64,000 nucleotides of DNA from Karstenula rhodostoma CBS 690.94 (lineage: Eukaryota > Ascomycota > Dothideomycetes > Pleosporales > Didymosphaeriaceae). Made by a program: the position numbers and the translations under genes. Position 1 is the stretch's first letter, and each line of letters opens with the position of its first letter. The notes under the pieces were generated by a model. The model worked only from the letters and a program-made list of their open reading frames with translations. It was not told where the DNA came from and did no database searches. This document shows positions 1 through 11,300 of this stretch, in pieces. The stretch covers positions 888,057 through 952,056 of the forward strand of contig MU001502.1 of the NCBI GenBank assembly GCA_010093485.1, written 5' to 3'.

Positions 1-2092
1 ATATTTTATTTAATACCTATAAACTTAGAAATATAGAAGTAGACTAGATAGATATTAATATTATTATAAATTAAATAGATCTTATATCTAAATCTTTTAT
101 ATATAATAGTAAAGAAGTATATAGAATTAATTATATTATATTTAGCTTAGAAAAGAATATTAGAAGTAGAATTTAATAAGCCTTATATAATAAATAATAG
201 CTATTCTAAAATAACCTTTATAGGGTTAGTCTTATTAGGGTAAAAAGCTATAAAAAATTTAGTAAAAATAATAAAATATAAAATATAAAATATAGTTAAG
301 TTATAGTATTAATAAATCTACTAATAATATAGTATTTAGAAAGAGGTAAAATAGAAATTAGTAGAGAATATTTTTATTTATAATATATATAGTATTTTTT
401 TAGTTTTCTATTTCTAAAGATATTAAGAACTAAATTAAGTAAATAATTATATTTATAGTAGAGTAGTATAGATCCCTAGCCTACTATTATTAATTAATAA
501 AGAAATAATATATAGCTAGAATAAATAATATAATATAAAAATATATTTATAAAGTAGGTATTAAGCTAGGTATTAAATAAAGATATATAAAAAAAAAAAA
601 AAAAACTAAATATAACTAATCTATTTTAAAAGTTTATTTTATACTAATTTAGTAATATAATCTATTATAGAAGGAAATACTCTTACTTACTATTATCTAT
701 ATAATTTTTAAAAAAGGGGAGAATAATATTTTCTATAATAAAATTAAATTACTTAGTCTTATAAAGGTACTACTTAATTTATTTCTAGAGTTTAAAAACC
801 TTATAAAAGAGAATATATTTCTAGTTAGAATTATTAAAATATTCTTTATACTATTAATATTATTCTATAATAATTATATAGTACTTAAGAAAAGTATACT
901 AATAAGAAAGTAAAATATTATAAAGAAAATATTATATTATATTTATAATAATATATAATAGGTTAGCTAGTAAAGATATATAAAATAATAGTATACTTTT
1001 TAATATAAAAGGGTATAGTATTATAACTTTAGAATAAATAGATTTAGAGGTAATAGTACCTATAAATCCCTATTAATATTAGTTAAAATAATAATAAAAA
1101 AGAATATTTATATTTTATTTTATATATTATAGCTATAATATTATCTTAAATAAGTATATTTATATTATATATAATAGGTACTTTAGTACTAAAAGGACTT
1201 CTACTCTATTAGAAAATATTAAAAAGTATTATAGAAATAAAGAATATAAATAATATTCTATAAATATAAAATATTTTAGAGAAAGTTAAAATAGATAAAA
1301 GAAATAGTATAAAATTATTAAAAGTATAGTTAAAGTTAAATATTATAATAGTATTATAGTAAAAGAATAGATAAGGGATAAAGTTAAATTAAATTAAAAA
1401 AAAAATTTAAATTTTTAAAATATTAGTTAGTATTAGGCTAGACTAATACTTAAAGAAGGATTAAATACTAAATAAATATTTAAAAATATATAACTAAGTT
1501 TAGTATTTTATAATTAGAATAGCTATAAATAATATATTAGCTATATTAGTATTTAGGGAAATATTATTATATTATATTTTAAGGACTAATTAGAATATAT
1601 AAAATACCTTTTTTTAGCTAATAAAAAGTCTAAAATCCTCTATTCTAATTAGATAATATATAGCCCTAAGATTTAGTTAATTATATAAAAGCTCTATTAT
1701 AATAGTTTACTTTCTTATTTTATTTATTATAAATAGTAAGACTTTAATTTTAATCTAACCCCTATTTATTTACTAGTCTAAATATAAATATAATCTATAT
1801 TATAAATAATTACTATAAGGTAGAATAAATTTATAAAGTAAAGGGAATAATAAGGTATTATATTTTACTAATATATAGAAACTAAAAAAGTGGCTAAGGT
1901 ATACCTAGTATTTATATATATACTAAAATATAATCTATACTAAATATATTACTATTTAAATAAAAAACTTTTAGTTTATATAATAGTATTATAATAAGTT
2001 TTTATATATAGGTTTTAGTATATAGATTTTAGTATATAAATAGAATTTTAATTTTATTTATAGTTTTTAAATTTTAATTTTAAATTTAGATT

Positions 2093-2152
2093 TAGTTTCT
2101 AGATTTTAGTTTTAGTTTCTAGATTCTAGTTATAGTTTCTAGGTTTTAGTTA
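2093..2152. repeat. 20-bp tandem repeat, three units
   Basis: Three head-to-tail 20-bp units, each opening with TAGTTTCTAG or the one-base variant TAGTTTCTAG/G, lie at 2093-2112, 2113-2132 and 2133-2152. They differ by a few transitions. Degenerate related sequence extends upstream to about 2,020. Confidence 0.7.
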
Positions 2153-2380
2153 TAATTTATAGCTATAATACCCCTAAAAGCTTTAGTTTTAAAATTTCTA
2201 GTAAATATAATTTAGATAGTATTTATTATATTTAAATAAAACTTAGTATTTATAGCTATAATAAATATCTATAATAAATATATATTTTTAACTTTTAAAA
2301 ATATTTCTTTTTAAATTCTAGCTAACTAAGACTTAATATAATCTATTTATTATAATTCTATTTTAATCTAGAATCTATAT

Positions 2381-2444
2381 AACCCCTATCTAATCCCTAT
2401 CTAAAAAAGTAACTAAAAATCTAGATAGGGATTAGATTAAGGTT
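2381..2444. repeat. Inverted repeat, 23-bp arms
   Basis: The arms 2381-2403 and 2422-2444 are reverse complements at 20 of 23 positions around an 18-bp loop, with the core ATCTAATCCCTATCTA. It may be the terminal structure of a degraded element close to the compartment border. Confidence 0.6.
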
Positions 2445-2579
2445 AGATAGCCTTAGTAAAACTCTAATTCCAATCTAATCCCTACCTATTTACTAGTCTA
2501 AGTATACTATTATAGGCTAGCCCTAGATTAGGATCCAGGCCGGAATAGAGTTTAATCTAACTAATGGCTGGGTTCGATC

Positions 2580-2588
2580 TTATCTGAT
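2580..2588 (-). promoter_or_regulatory. GATA-type iron-repressor site (SreA-like), site 1
   Basis: The minus strand reads ATCAGATAA, an exact match to the ATCWGATAA motif described for the fungal iron-responsive GATA repressor SreA/Sre1. It lies 328 bp upstream of the ATG of a siderophore-type transporter, the typical target class. Binding is inferred from the motif and its context. Confidence 0.55.
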
Positions 2589-2614
2589 CACGCCATAAAA
2601 AGTGGGACAAAATC

Positions 2615-2623
2615 TTATCTGAT
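2615..2623 (-). promoter_or_regulatory. GATA-type iron-repressor site (SreA-like), site 2
   Basis: This is a second exact minus-strand ATCAGATAA, 35 bp downstream of the first and in the same orientation. Two copies of a 9-bp consensus this close together, directly before a siderophore transporter gene, are unlikely to be chance and suggest iron-repressed transcription. Confidence 0.55.
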
Positions 2624-2915
2624 TAGATTACTCGCGATATTACCTAACCTATTCCCCCTTCTAGGTTAATGCCGCACGACAAGCTTTGTATAAGACCTAT
2701 TGACTCAACTAAGCGTTCTTTGCGATCCTTCCATCAGCGATCGTAGCTTATAGTAACGAAGAGTTTTTATAGCGCCCCGAGAGTCGGATCATTACGGCTC
2801 TATAATGGTTAGATCCTCCGGGACACACACTAGTCTTGTAGAATATATAGACAAGTATACACGGCACTTTAGCAGCGTTGGTATTTTCCATCGGGGTCAT
2901 TAGGAGTTGCTGACG

Positions 2916-4911
2916 ATGCCTTCGCTCTCCAAACTTCGACCAACGTTTCGCCGCACGGCCACCGACGCTGTAACTGCTACCACGGACACTATTGAAATAA
3001 CGGAGCAACCCAATGACGGCGAAGTTGAGGGCCAGATAGACGAAATTGCTGAATGGAAAGCCCAGCAGCCAAATGAAGATGCCCAGCGCGGTGTACGCAT
3101 GGTCGAGGGCATCACCCTGACCTGGTCGAAAGGATCGCTCATCTGGATCTTTATCAAGTGAGTGCGCAAACTTCTAGGCATATCGACCATTTCAGTCTAA
3201 CCGAAACAACAGCATGTGGCTCTTGTACTTTGTCAATGGTTTCCAGTCCTCGATCCTCAGCAATCTCACGCCTTACGTCACAAGTGAATGGGAAGAACAC
3301 TCTCTCCTCACCGTCATCTCCATCATATCGTCCTGCATGAGTGCTGCAACGTATATCCCTATGGCTAAGATCCTCGATATCTGGGGTCGTGCAGAGGGTT
3401 TTGCATTGATGATCGCTTTCGCGACACTTGGTCTCGTGTTGATGGCTTGTTCCAACACTCTCGCCATCTTCTGTGCCGCACAGGTATTTTACTCCATTGG
3501 TTTCGCCGGTGTCATCTATTCGATAGATGTTATCACTAGTGATGCCTCGCATCTCCGCAATCGAGGTCTGGCGTTCGCCTTCACGAGCTCACCTTACATT
3601 ATAATTGGTGAGATACTCCCCAGTACAAAGTCTTCATGTCTTAGACATAGACAGTTTGTACATAAACACTCTTTGTTGACTCAAGCTGACTTTGTATCCG
3701 CGAGTATAGCATTTGCGGGACCAAAGGCGAGTGAAGGCTTTTATGAAAATATTGGGTGGCGCTGGGGCTTCGGAGCTTTCTCGATAATTCTGCCCTGCAT
3801 TGCGCTGCCTATGTTCATCGTTCTGAGATTGAACCTGAGCAAAGCAAGGAAGGAGGGCCGGGTCATCAAGCGAGAGACGCAGAGGACAGTGTTACAGAGT
3901 ATTTGGCACTACACGAAGGAGCTCGACGGTAAGTTATGTCTTTCACAGTTAGTAGTCATTGTACTGATCCACTGTGTAGCACTGGGCTGCTTTCTGTTCG
4001 TTTCTGGCCTAGTTGTCTTTCTGTTGCCATTTTCTCTTGCCGACTCGGCGCCCAATGGCTGGTCTACCGGTTACATCATCGCTATGATCGTTGTCGGTTT
4101 CTTCATTCTCGTAATATTCGGGTCGTGGGAAGCATTCCTCGCGCCCCATCCGTTCTTGACTGCCAATCTCTTGTTGAACCGAACAGTCGCAGGCGCATGC
4201 CTCCTCTCCTTCAACTACCAGATTGCGTACTACTGCTGGGCTTCGTACTTTAGCTCCTTCTTGCAGGTTGTCAACAACCTTTCCATCAGCGAAGCAGGCT
4301 ATGTGACGTCTACTTTCGACGTTGTGTCTGGCGTCTTACTGTTTGGAATCGGATTCCTTATCCGCAGATTCGGCTACTTCAAGTGGCTTCTCTGGGTCGG
4401 TGTCCCGCTTTACATCTTCGCTCAAGGCCTGATGATATATTTCCGACGGCCCAATACCTACATTGGGTACCTGGTTATGTGTCAAATTTTCATTTCAGTT
4501 GGGGGCAGCGTTATGATCATCTGTCAACAACTCGCCGTCCTTGCAGCCGCCGATCACCAGCACGTCGCCGCGGTCCTGGCCCTTTTGAACGTCGTTGGCA
4601 CCATCGGTGGAGCTATAGGCAATACCATATCAGGCGCCATCTGGACGAATACGTTTAGCCAAGCTTTGGCCCGTTATCTGCCCGAGGATGCGCAGGCTAG
4701 TCTGGAGGATATCTACGGCAGTCTTGACGTTCAGCTAAGCTACGAATGGGGCTCGCCTGCCCGGATCGGAATACAGCAGGCGTACGGATACTCTCAGCAA
4801 AAGATGCTAATCGCTGGAACGGCGATCATGAGTTTGTCTTTGGTGTGGGTGTACATGATTCGGAACATCAACGTTAAGAACATTGAACAGGTCAAGGGTG
4901 TGCTCTTCTAG
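2916..4911 (+). CDS. MFS siderophore iron transporter (ARN/Sit/Mir family)
   Basis: Predicted to import ferric siderophores across the plasma membrane by proton symport. Exons are 2916-3157, 3213-3607, 3710-3928 and 3980-4911, giving 595 aa, the usual size for this family. Every junction is GT-AG and keeps phase. The hydrophilic N-terminus (about 70 residues, ending GVRMVEGI) leads into the first membrane segment (IFINMWLLYFVNGFQSS). Family-typical stretches follow: SSPYIIIAFAGPKASEGF after splicing, WRWGFGAF, and LVVFLLPFSL. The 102-bp second intron has no in-frame stop, so retention would add 34 residues. The first ATG of the open frame is 2916; two Met codons do not compete. It faces the AT-rich block, and two SreA-like sites lie upstream. 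The next gene converges on it. The exact siderophore cannot be read from sequence. Confidence 0.9.
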
Positions 4912-5210
4912 AGTATCGAACAACCCCGCGAAGCGATTGGGAGGAAAGTCCGTGTTGTGCATTACGTATCCTACACAATTGGCTAAGGCACACCCATACA
5001 GGCTTGCCACTTTGGTTCAATTGACGACAGGGGCCGGCCTTTCAACCGGACTTGAACGCTGGCTCCGTGTTATTCTACCCAATGTGTAGAGTCCGATGAT
5101 ATACTGAAATGACCAGGGTTATGTTGTTGTAGTCCTGACATGTTTTGAAGCCTCGAGATATAGCAGCGTATTACTGAGTTCTCATTACACACGAGAGCCA
5201 CGTTGCCTTT

Positions 5211-6500
5211 CTACATATACTTTCTCGGATCCAAGCTACTCAAGTTTGCACTCTTAACCTTCCCATCCCACACCAACTCACTAAGACACTTGGCAGTTCC
5301 GGGCGCATTCTGGATGCCCCAACACGTGTGACCAGCACCCATCAACAAGCCCCTCACTTTCGTCTCCCCAATCATTGGACCGCCTCCCCTGCTAACATTA
5401 GGCAGGTAGCATGCCTGTTTTGCTGTGACCTCCCCATCTCTCAGCTCCTCTGATATAGATGTGACCTCGTCTACTATATCCTGGCACCGGGACTCGTCGA
5501 CTTCGACGAGGTCCGAGGAAGCCGGCAAGGGAATCAGCGTGTCACCTTCGCCGCAAGCGTATACTTCGTTGTTAGGGCGGGCGTATATCTCCGGCGTTAC
5601 GGTCTTGGACCTGCGTGTATTTCCGCGAGGAAGGTCAATGGATGTGAAGAGGCAGTATGCAGAGACCGGGCGGCTCGGTCTGATGGTGACGGAGTGCGCA
5701 CGAAGCGCCGAGATTGGGGCAGCGGGCCATATGGTCTTTGTCCAAGGGCCAGCGGTCAGGATTATGGTGTCTGCGTCCAGAGTTTTTCCCTTGGCACCTT
5801 CCCGCGACTTGTATGTTACTGACTTGACCGCTCCTGCTTCCTGGTTGATATTCGTCGCGCTTCCATAGATGATGTTGACGCCTTGCTCTTCCGCAAGCGA
5901 TGCCATGCTGGTTGTGAACTGATACGGATGTACTTGTGCTGTTGTAGACGGCGTACCCATCTCGTCATACGACTTGAAGCCCTCTGCTGCCACCCAGTCC
6001 AGCTCTTTTGGTACGCCGGCCGCCCTTAGAAGTCCCAGTGCTTTTTCGCTCCTTTTCTGCAAGGACACGGAATCCAATGTGTCATTGTCCATGGAAGAAG
6101 GAGCCTTGTTCCTATGGAGGATCTCGTGCATGTCTATTTGGCCGCAATGCACGGCACGATAGCCCCAACGGTCAACACCACCGTGCTTTTCTGCTAGCTC
6201 CTGGTGCAGTTTGTAGGACAGAGGGACGATGCATGATGGGTATGCCCAAAGAGCGAGAAGACCGCCTGCTTTTCCGGACGCTCCGCCCGCGATCTTCGTT
6301 GCCTCGAGCAGCGTTATGCTATCTCTTTCTTTGTTGAAATTGGGGTGACGCGACAAAAAATAGGCGGTTGTCGAACCTATGATTCCACCACCTGTACACC
6401 GTTAGCACCATAATTAGATCGGAGTGTGGTAAGGAGCATGAACAATGAGGGCAAACACACCGATAATGACAATGTTGCGTTTCTGTTGCTCGGTAGCCAT
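5211..6500 (-). CDS. FAD-dependent oxidoreductase, DAO fold, Tda3-like
   Basis: Exons 6461-6500 and 5211-6391 (intron 6392-6460, 69 bp) encode 406 aa. Splicing restores the FAD-binding dinucleotide fold at residues about 10-30 (NIVIIGGGIIGSTTAYFL), split by the intron inside its first glycine; no translation without the intron contains the full motif. A DAO-type C-terminal signature (MGAGHTCWGIQNAPGTAK) supports the glycine/D-amino-acid oxidase superfamily. The closest named relative I can suggest is yeast Tda3, whose substrate is unclear; this protein is shorter. No signal peptide or membrane segment is apparent. The gene converges on the siderophore transporter, with 299 bp between stops. 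Substrate and pathway are unknown. Confidence 0.85.
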
Positions 6501-6721
6501 GATGAGATTTGAGTTGAGATTGTCAGGCGTTGATGAGGGTTGACGTTTCTAGCTGCAGATTAGCAAATATTTAACCTACGTCATAGATCAAGCTATGCAG
6601 CCAACGTACGCTAATTGCCCCACAACGAAGCTCTTACCCGAGTACTGGGCATCACAAGGGGCGCCCCATTTACGGCAAATGTACAGATAGCATTCGGCGG
6701 TCCTGACTTGCGAAGGTAGGC

Positions 6722-7685
6722 CTAGAAGTCGCCGCCGCCCATGTCCCCGCCCATGTCCCCGCCCATGTCCCCTCCATAATCCCCCCCATCGCCACCTCCA
6801 TAATCCCCCCCATCGCCACCTCCATCACCACCATCTCCAGCATCTCCCATGGCCTCTCCCATCAAGCCACCCGCCAACAAGCCGCCGCCGAGACCTAAGG
6901 CGGCCGCGCCGCCTGCTCCCATTCCTCCAGTCTTCCTTTGCGGCCTACCGAACATTCCCCCTCCCATTCCCCCTCCATAACCTCCATGTCCACCCCCCAT
7001 AGGCTGCCCGTACCCAGGCTGTCCATATCCACCATATCCCTGCTGCGGATAACCTTGCTGCTGAGGATATCCACCATACCCGCCTTGCTGTTGGTATCCA
7101 TGGCTGGAGCCACCACTCGCCTTGCCCAGCAACTTGCCCAAGAAACCGCCTTTGCTCTTGCCCCTATCCTGCGAGCTCGAGTCGCCGTAACCCGAGTTCA
7201 GACCTGCCGACGAAGAGCCGCCAGGGTTTGGATATGCGCCTCCGGCTGGTGCGGAATTGTAGTAACCGCTCGCCGAACTTGCGCCACCGGCTTCGCCGTG
7301 CGTCCTTGCGCGGGCCTGCTCTTCCTCTTGCAGTTTGCGTGCCAGGCGCTCGTCTTCACTGATATCTGGCTGCTGGCCATAGGGGTTGTTGTTGGGGAGG
7401 TAGCTCTTCTCCGTGGACGTGTAAGGGGCCGCGCCAGGTCCCCCGGCGTAGGAAGGCGGCGGGCCGTCGGGAGGTCTTTCGCCAGGTGGGTAAACGGGCT
7501 CGGTGGGCTTGTCCCATTGCGATTTTTTGGTGTAGATGTTGACGTAGAAGTATTCGCTGTACTGCTCATTCCAAACGGCCTTGTAACCTGCGGGGACTTT
7601 AGGCGGAGGCGGCCCCTGCTGCTGTTAGTAGACACTCTCTGAAGCCTAGGGCATTTCATACGGTAGGAGGTGCGAAATCTGCCAT
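6722..7685 (-). CDS. WW-domain protein with Gly/Gln/Tyr-rich tail
   Basis: Exon 1 (7662-7685) codes for 8 residues; exon 2 runs from about 7621 to 6722, giving about 307 aa. A single WW domain lies at residues about 18-48, with both signature tryptophans (W25 and W44), the aromatic block EYFYVN and the closing KP. WW domains bind proline-rich ligands. A charged stretch (SEDERLARKLQEEEQ) follows, then a low-complexity tail rich in G, Y, Q and P, and finally an acidic Gly-Asp repeat ending GGGDF. The intron acceptor is ambiguous because three CAG triplets occur in tandem (cuts after 7622, 7619 or 7616), all in phase. No catalytic domain is present, so an adaptor role is inferred. Partner proteins are unknown. 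Confidence 0.85.
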
Positions 7686-8343
7686 GATCTCTGGTTTCAA
7701 GTCGACCTTGGTTGGTATGCTTTCGTGCTTCGTTCCGTTAAAGCCGAGCTGCGGAGATGGGAGTGTATATCTGGATAACCAACAAAGAGACGCGTCAAGC
7801 CTCTAATACCGTTCTCAGACTGACGTATGCGCACCAGAGGGACAGAGGGGCAGAGCGGGAGCTAGCGCAGGTGCAGGTGCACATGCATGCGTCATCGGCT
7901 GCGCGTGGCGACACAACTGCGCCACCCGCGGACGAGCTCGCTACCTGTTCGCAACCACCGCAAGCTTCTGAACCACCAGAGTAAATAGCCGTACGCAGAG
8001 AGAATTACCATAGATTATTACGAAGTATGTGCAGAGCGAAAGTCATCACTGGTCTGTCAATCCCCAAAGTCCTCCCACAACTATGTCCAAAAGAATGCCA
8101 AGCGACAAGCAAGCAACATATGAAATGGCGGGTTGAGACCGCGGCGTGTTAGTAGTATATGCGCGTACACTGAGTATACTCATCCAGAGAATCCAAACCA
8201 GACGCTAAGAGCGAGTCGAGACCAACAGTTTGTGTGGTAGACATAAGCCATGCAGTGAACAACTATTCGTACAGCACAAATCAATCCAATGTTCCTCCCG
8301 TGCTGGACGCTACCCAGGTACGCATTCTAGAAATGTCGCACCG
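7686..8343. other. Intergenic: EDE1 3' end and WW-gene promoter
   Basis: These 658 bp lie between two minus-strand genes. They should hold the EDE1 3' untranslated region and terminator and the WW-gene promoter. I see no conserved open frame, RNA gene or repeat; a 75-codon plus-strand frame at 7757-7984 has no recognisable features. Confidence 0.6.
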
Positions 8344-11300
8344 CTAATGCGAGGATGCCAGGTGATCAGCGGCCTACGAGCGTCAGTACGGTAGCGATGG
8401 TACGACAGGCAGACCACAGCTTGAGCCATCGACCCTGTAAACCTCTATCGAGGGATAATGAGGGGTATTTGTCCCTGGGGCCACTAGTCAGGGTAAACAT
8501 ACCTTGTTGATGTCGTAGTCGAACTTCTCCAAGGCGTCCAGAGCAGCATCCCTCGAGTATCCCATTCCCGTCAACTTCTTCAAGATGGGATCGTCATGTT
8601 CCGTGCCAGTGCTGATAGCGCGTCCCAGTTGAGGCATCGTGGGCGACTTCAAGGACCCGGTGCCTTCGTCTCGGTCAAGGGAGTCGAACACCGACTTACT
8701 GAAATCGCTCGGCGCCTGCTGCGAACTCTTGTCCTGGGATGACTCCATGTTGGAGAAGATCGCATCCCAATCTTGAGAAGAAGCTGCTGGCTGGGGTGCC
8801 GCGGGTTGCCCGAAGCTCCTAGAAAGATGCTCGAAGTCGCTGAAGCTGTCTTCGCCGCTGTGAGCTTTACCTGTGGGTGTCTGCTGCGATTGAGTAGTAT
8901 TGGCCTTGGATGCCGCTGGTGAGTCGAAGACGGGATTAAATTCATCGAACCCTTCGCGATGTTGTGACGCAAACAGGTCATCGTCCGTCTTATCGTCCGC
9001 CTCCTTGGCATCGGTAAGGTCATCGAACCCAGCGTCAAAGTCATCGTTGAAAGCGGATTTGGGCTGAGGCTGAGCTGTGGTATCACTGGGCGGTTGGGAA
9101 ACAGCCGAGTGATAAGCATCTGAAGGTACTGTTGACGATGGAGTATCCGCAGGAGGTGGCGATGCTGTTGTTGGCTTTGCAGCAGAAGACCCACCAAAGA
9201 GAGCGGCACCATGCCCCCCGGCAGGTGAAGCAAACGACCTCTCGGGGGATTGGGAAGAAGGTAGTGCGGTGGGATCAGTCCTAGAAGGAAGCAGACCTCC
9301 GAACTCTGGCGGGAACTGGTTCGAGCCGCTTCGATGCGGGACACTGGATTCATAGCTGGGTGGCGACTTTTGTGCGGTGGGGGAAGGAAGCCCGCCTACA
9401 TTAGAATCAAGGCGAGTGGTTGGAGGAGGAGGCGCGTAAAGATCGTCATGAGAAACGTCTCCGCCAGCTGAACTAGGGTTGGGTTGCGGAGCCTGGCTTT
9501 GTCCCACACTTGAACGATGCTGTTGAGGAGAGGCCGATGTAAAGTTGTCAGCAAAACCTTGTTCGCTTGCGCTGTCAGTGTCATCGTCACGGCTCAAGTC
9601 CTCAATCGGAGGGAATTCCTTGTTGAACTTGCTCGCGGCGCCGTGGGACTCTCCGTTCGTTCCGCTGGGCTCGGTGTTCTGGCGACTCGAACCAAAGCCA
9701 GCAAATGCAGCGTCGAAATCAACCTTCTGTCCAGGACGTGGCTGGTCGTTAGCGGCGGGCGAGAATGGGTCACTACGACCGTTGGCCTTGTTCTGCTCGC
9801 TGAAACTGCTACCACCGGTAGGCATTTGCTGAATCGGAGAGCTTGTGTCTCTTGGAAAAGATCCAGGAAGATCCTTGTTAGGCAGCGGGCCACCAAAAGC
9901 GGAGAAGGCATCCTTTCTGTCCTCCCCCCTGGTTGTGGACTTGGTATCGCTCGTGATGCTTGCTACCGGTGAAGCTGTAGAGATACGGTCAAAAAGCGAT
10001 GAGTTGAAGTTGTCGGTCTCGGTCTTCAGTGTTTCGGAGGAAAGAGAGCGCTCCACCGCCGGAGGCTTGTCTTGCACGGGTGTTGCGGCAGGCGAGGCCG
10101 CTGAAATGGTGGGCGTCTCGTTGCCCGTTCCACTGGGTCCGCCGTACCGACTCGCAGGGGCTGAAACCTTGACCGACGAGCTAAAAGAGTCTGAGCGGGG
10201 GAGCTCGTTCCGCAACGGGAGGAACGCGGATCCAAATTGACGCGATTCAGGGGGTGCAGGTGGCTCTGCGGCACGAGGAGATTCCTGATAGGACGACAAT
10301 GGTGGGGAGGTGGACGGAGTTGGCACATCTGGTCCCTCTGAGGAGCGAACAGACTGGCCAGAAGGAGCTGAGAACGACGGCACTTGAATTTGGCTGTCCG
10401 CTCGGAAAGACGTTGGAGGCGCTGAGGTTTGGGGCGAAGCGAACGAGCCGAAGACACTGTCAAAGTCTTTATGAGGGCCAGTTTGGGCGAAGCCAGAGGG
10501 TGACATGGTGTTTTCGGTAGGCTGAGGCGACTTGCGGAAGAACGGGTTGGTGTTGTGGCTCGCAGTGGAAGTTGCAGGACTGGCTACGTTGGAAGCTGGC
10601 CCCGCAGTGGGAGTACGGTACTCCTCGGCAGCCTTGTTCAGATCGTTCATCTCATTCTTGATCTTGTCTCGCTCGCCTTCGTTTGTAGCAAGCTGCTTCT
10701 TGTTGATGGCTACCATTCCCTTTTGCTGCCTAGCATCATTCCTTAACTTGTCAAGCTGAGGCCGCAGGCTGCTAACCTCAGCATTGGCTTGCCTGATACG
10801 CTCCTTTAGATTATGGTTCTCGCGCTGGTCCGTCTCAAGAGCCGTCCTCACTTGCTGGTGCTGGTTCTGGAGGTCTTTGAGGGTGCCCTCAAGTATAGCC
10901 AGGTCCTGCTGGAGCTTCCGTGTCTCATTCTTCGAAGAGACTAGTCGATCTTCCAATGATTTCACGTCTTTGACCTCCTTCTCATATGCAGCCTTGAATT
11001 GCGAGAGTCTAAGCTCAAGTTCGCGCTTCTGGCTGCTCACACTGTTCAGGTCGCTTTCAGTTGCGCCCTTCTTGTTCTGCACCTCTTGCATTTGATTCCG
11101 TAAGGTGGTCATCTGGTTCGACATGTTGGCCAGTTCTGTAGAGTCCTGGGTCAGCTTTTTGTTAATCTCGGGGTCGCTCTCGCCTAGAAGATCGTCCATA
11201 GCTGAAGGTGGGCCCCGTGGTGGACCGGAGCCTGCAGAAGCCCCGGTAGACTGGGTGGTGAGCGTCTGGCCAAACGAAGAAGTGGGCAGAAAGGGTTTGA

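Larger units (their letters stand above)
1..2520. repeat. AT-rich RIP-degraded block, left flank
   Basis: This 2.5-kb block is extremely AT-rich and almost devoid of CpA and TpG, while C survives mainly as CT or CC. No open frame of useful length exists on either strand and I recognise no protein family. It ends abruptly near 2,520, where CpA, TpG and CpG reappear. RIP of an old transposable element is the inferred cause. Parts of it are internally repeated: 1741-1786 and 2461-2506 are 46-bp direct copies that differ at seven positions, all transitions. Confidence 0.85.

Noticed and set aside
1..2520. Telomeric or rDNA sequence next to the island
   Set aside because: No TTAGGG repeats and no rRNA-like sequence are present.
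2560..2600. tRNA-like GGGTTCGAT T-loop
   Set aside because: The flanking bases cannot form a T-arm or acceptor stem.
2907..2915. Start of the siderophore transporter at 2907
   Set aside because: Position 2907 is TTG; the first ATG in the frame is 2916.
7757..7984. Small plus-strand gene of 75 codons
   Set aside because: No recognisable domain, no splice context, and it overlaps the promoter of the WW-domain gene.
8488..8502. Stop of EDE1 at 8488
   Set aside because: It lies inside an intron that begins with GTATGT; splicing completes the UBA domain.
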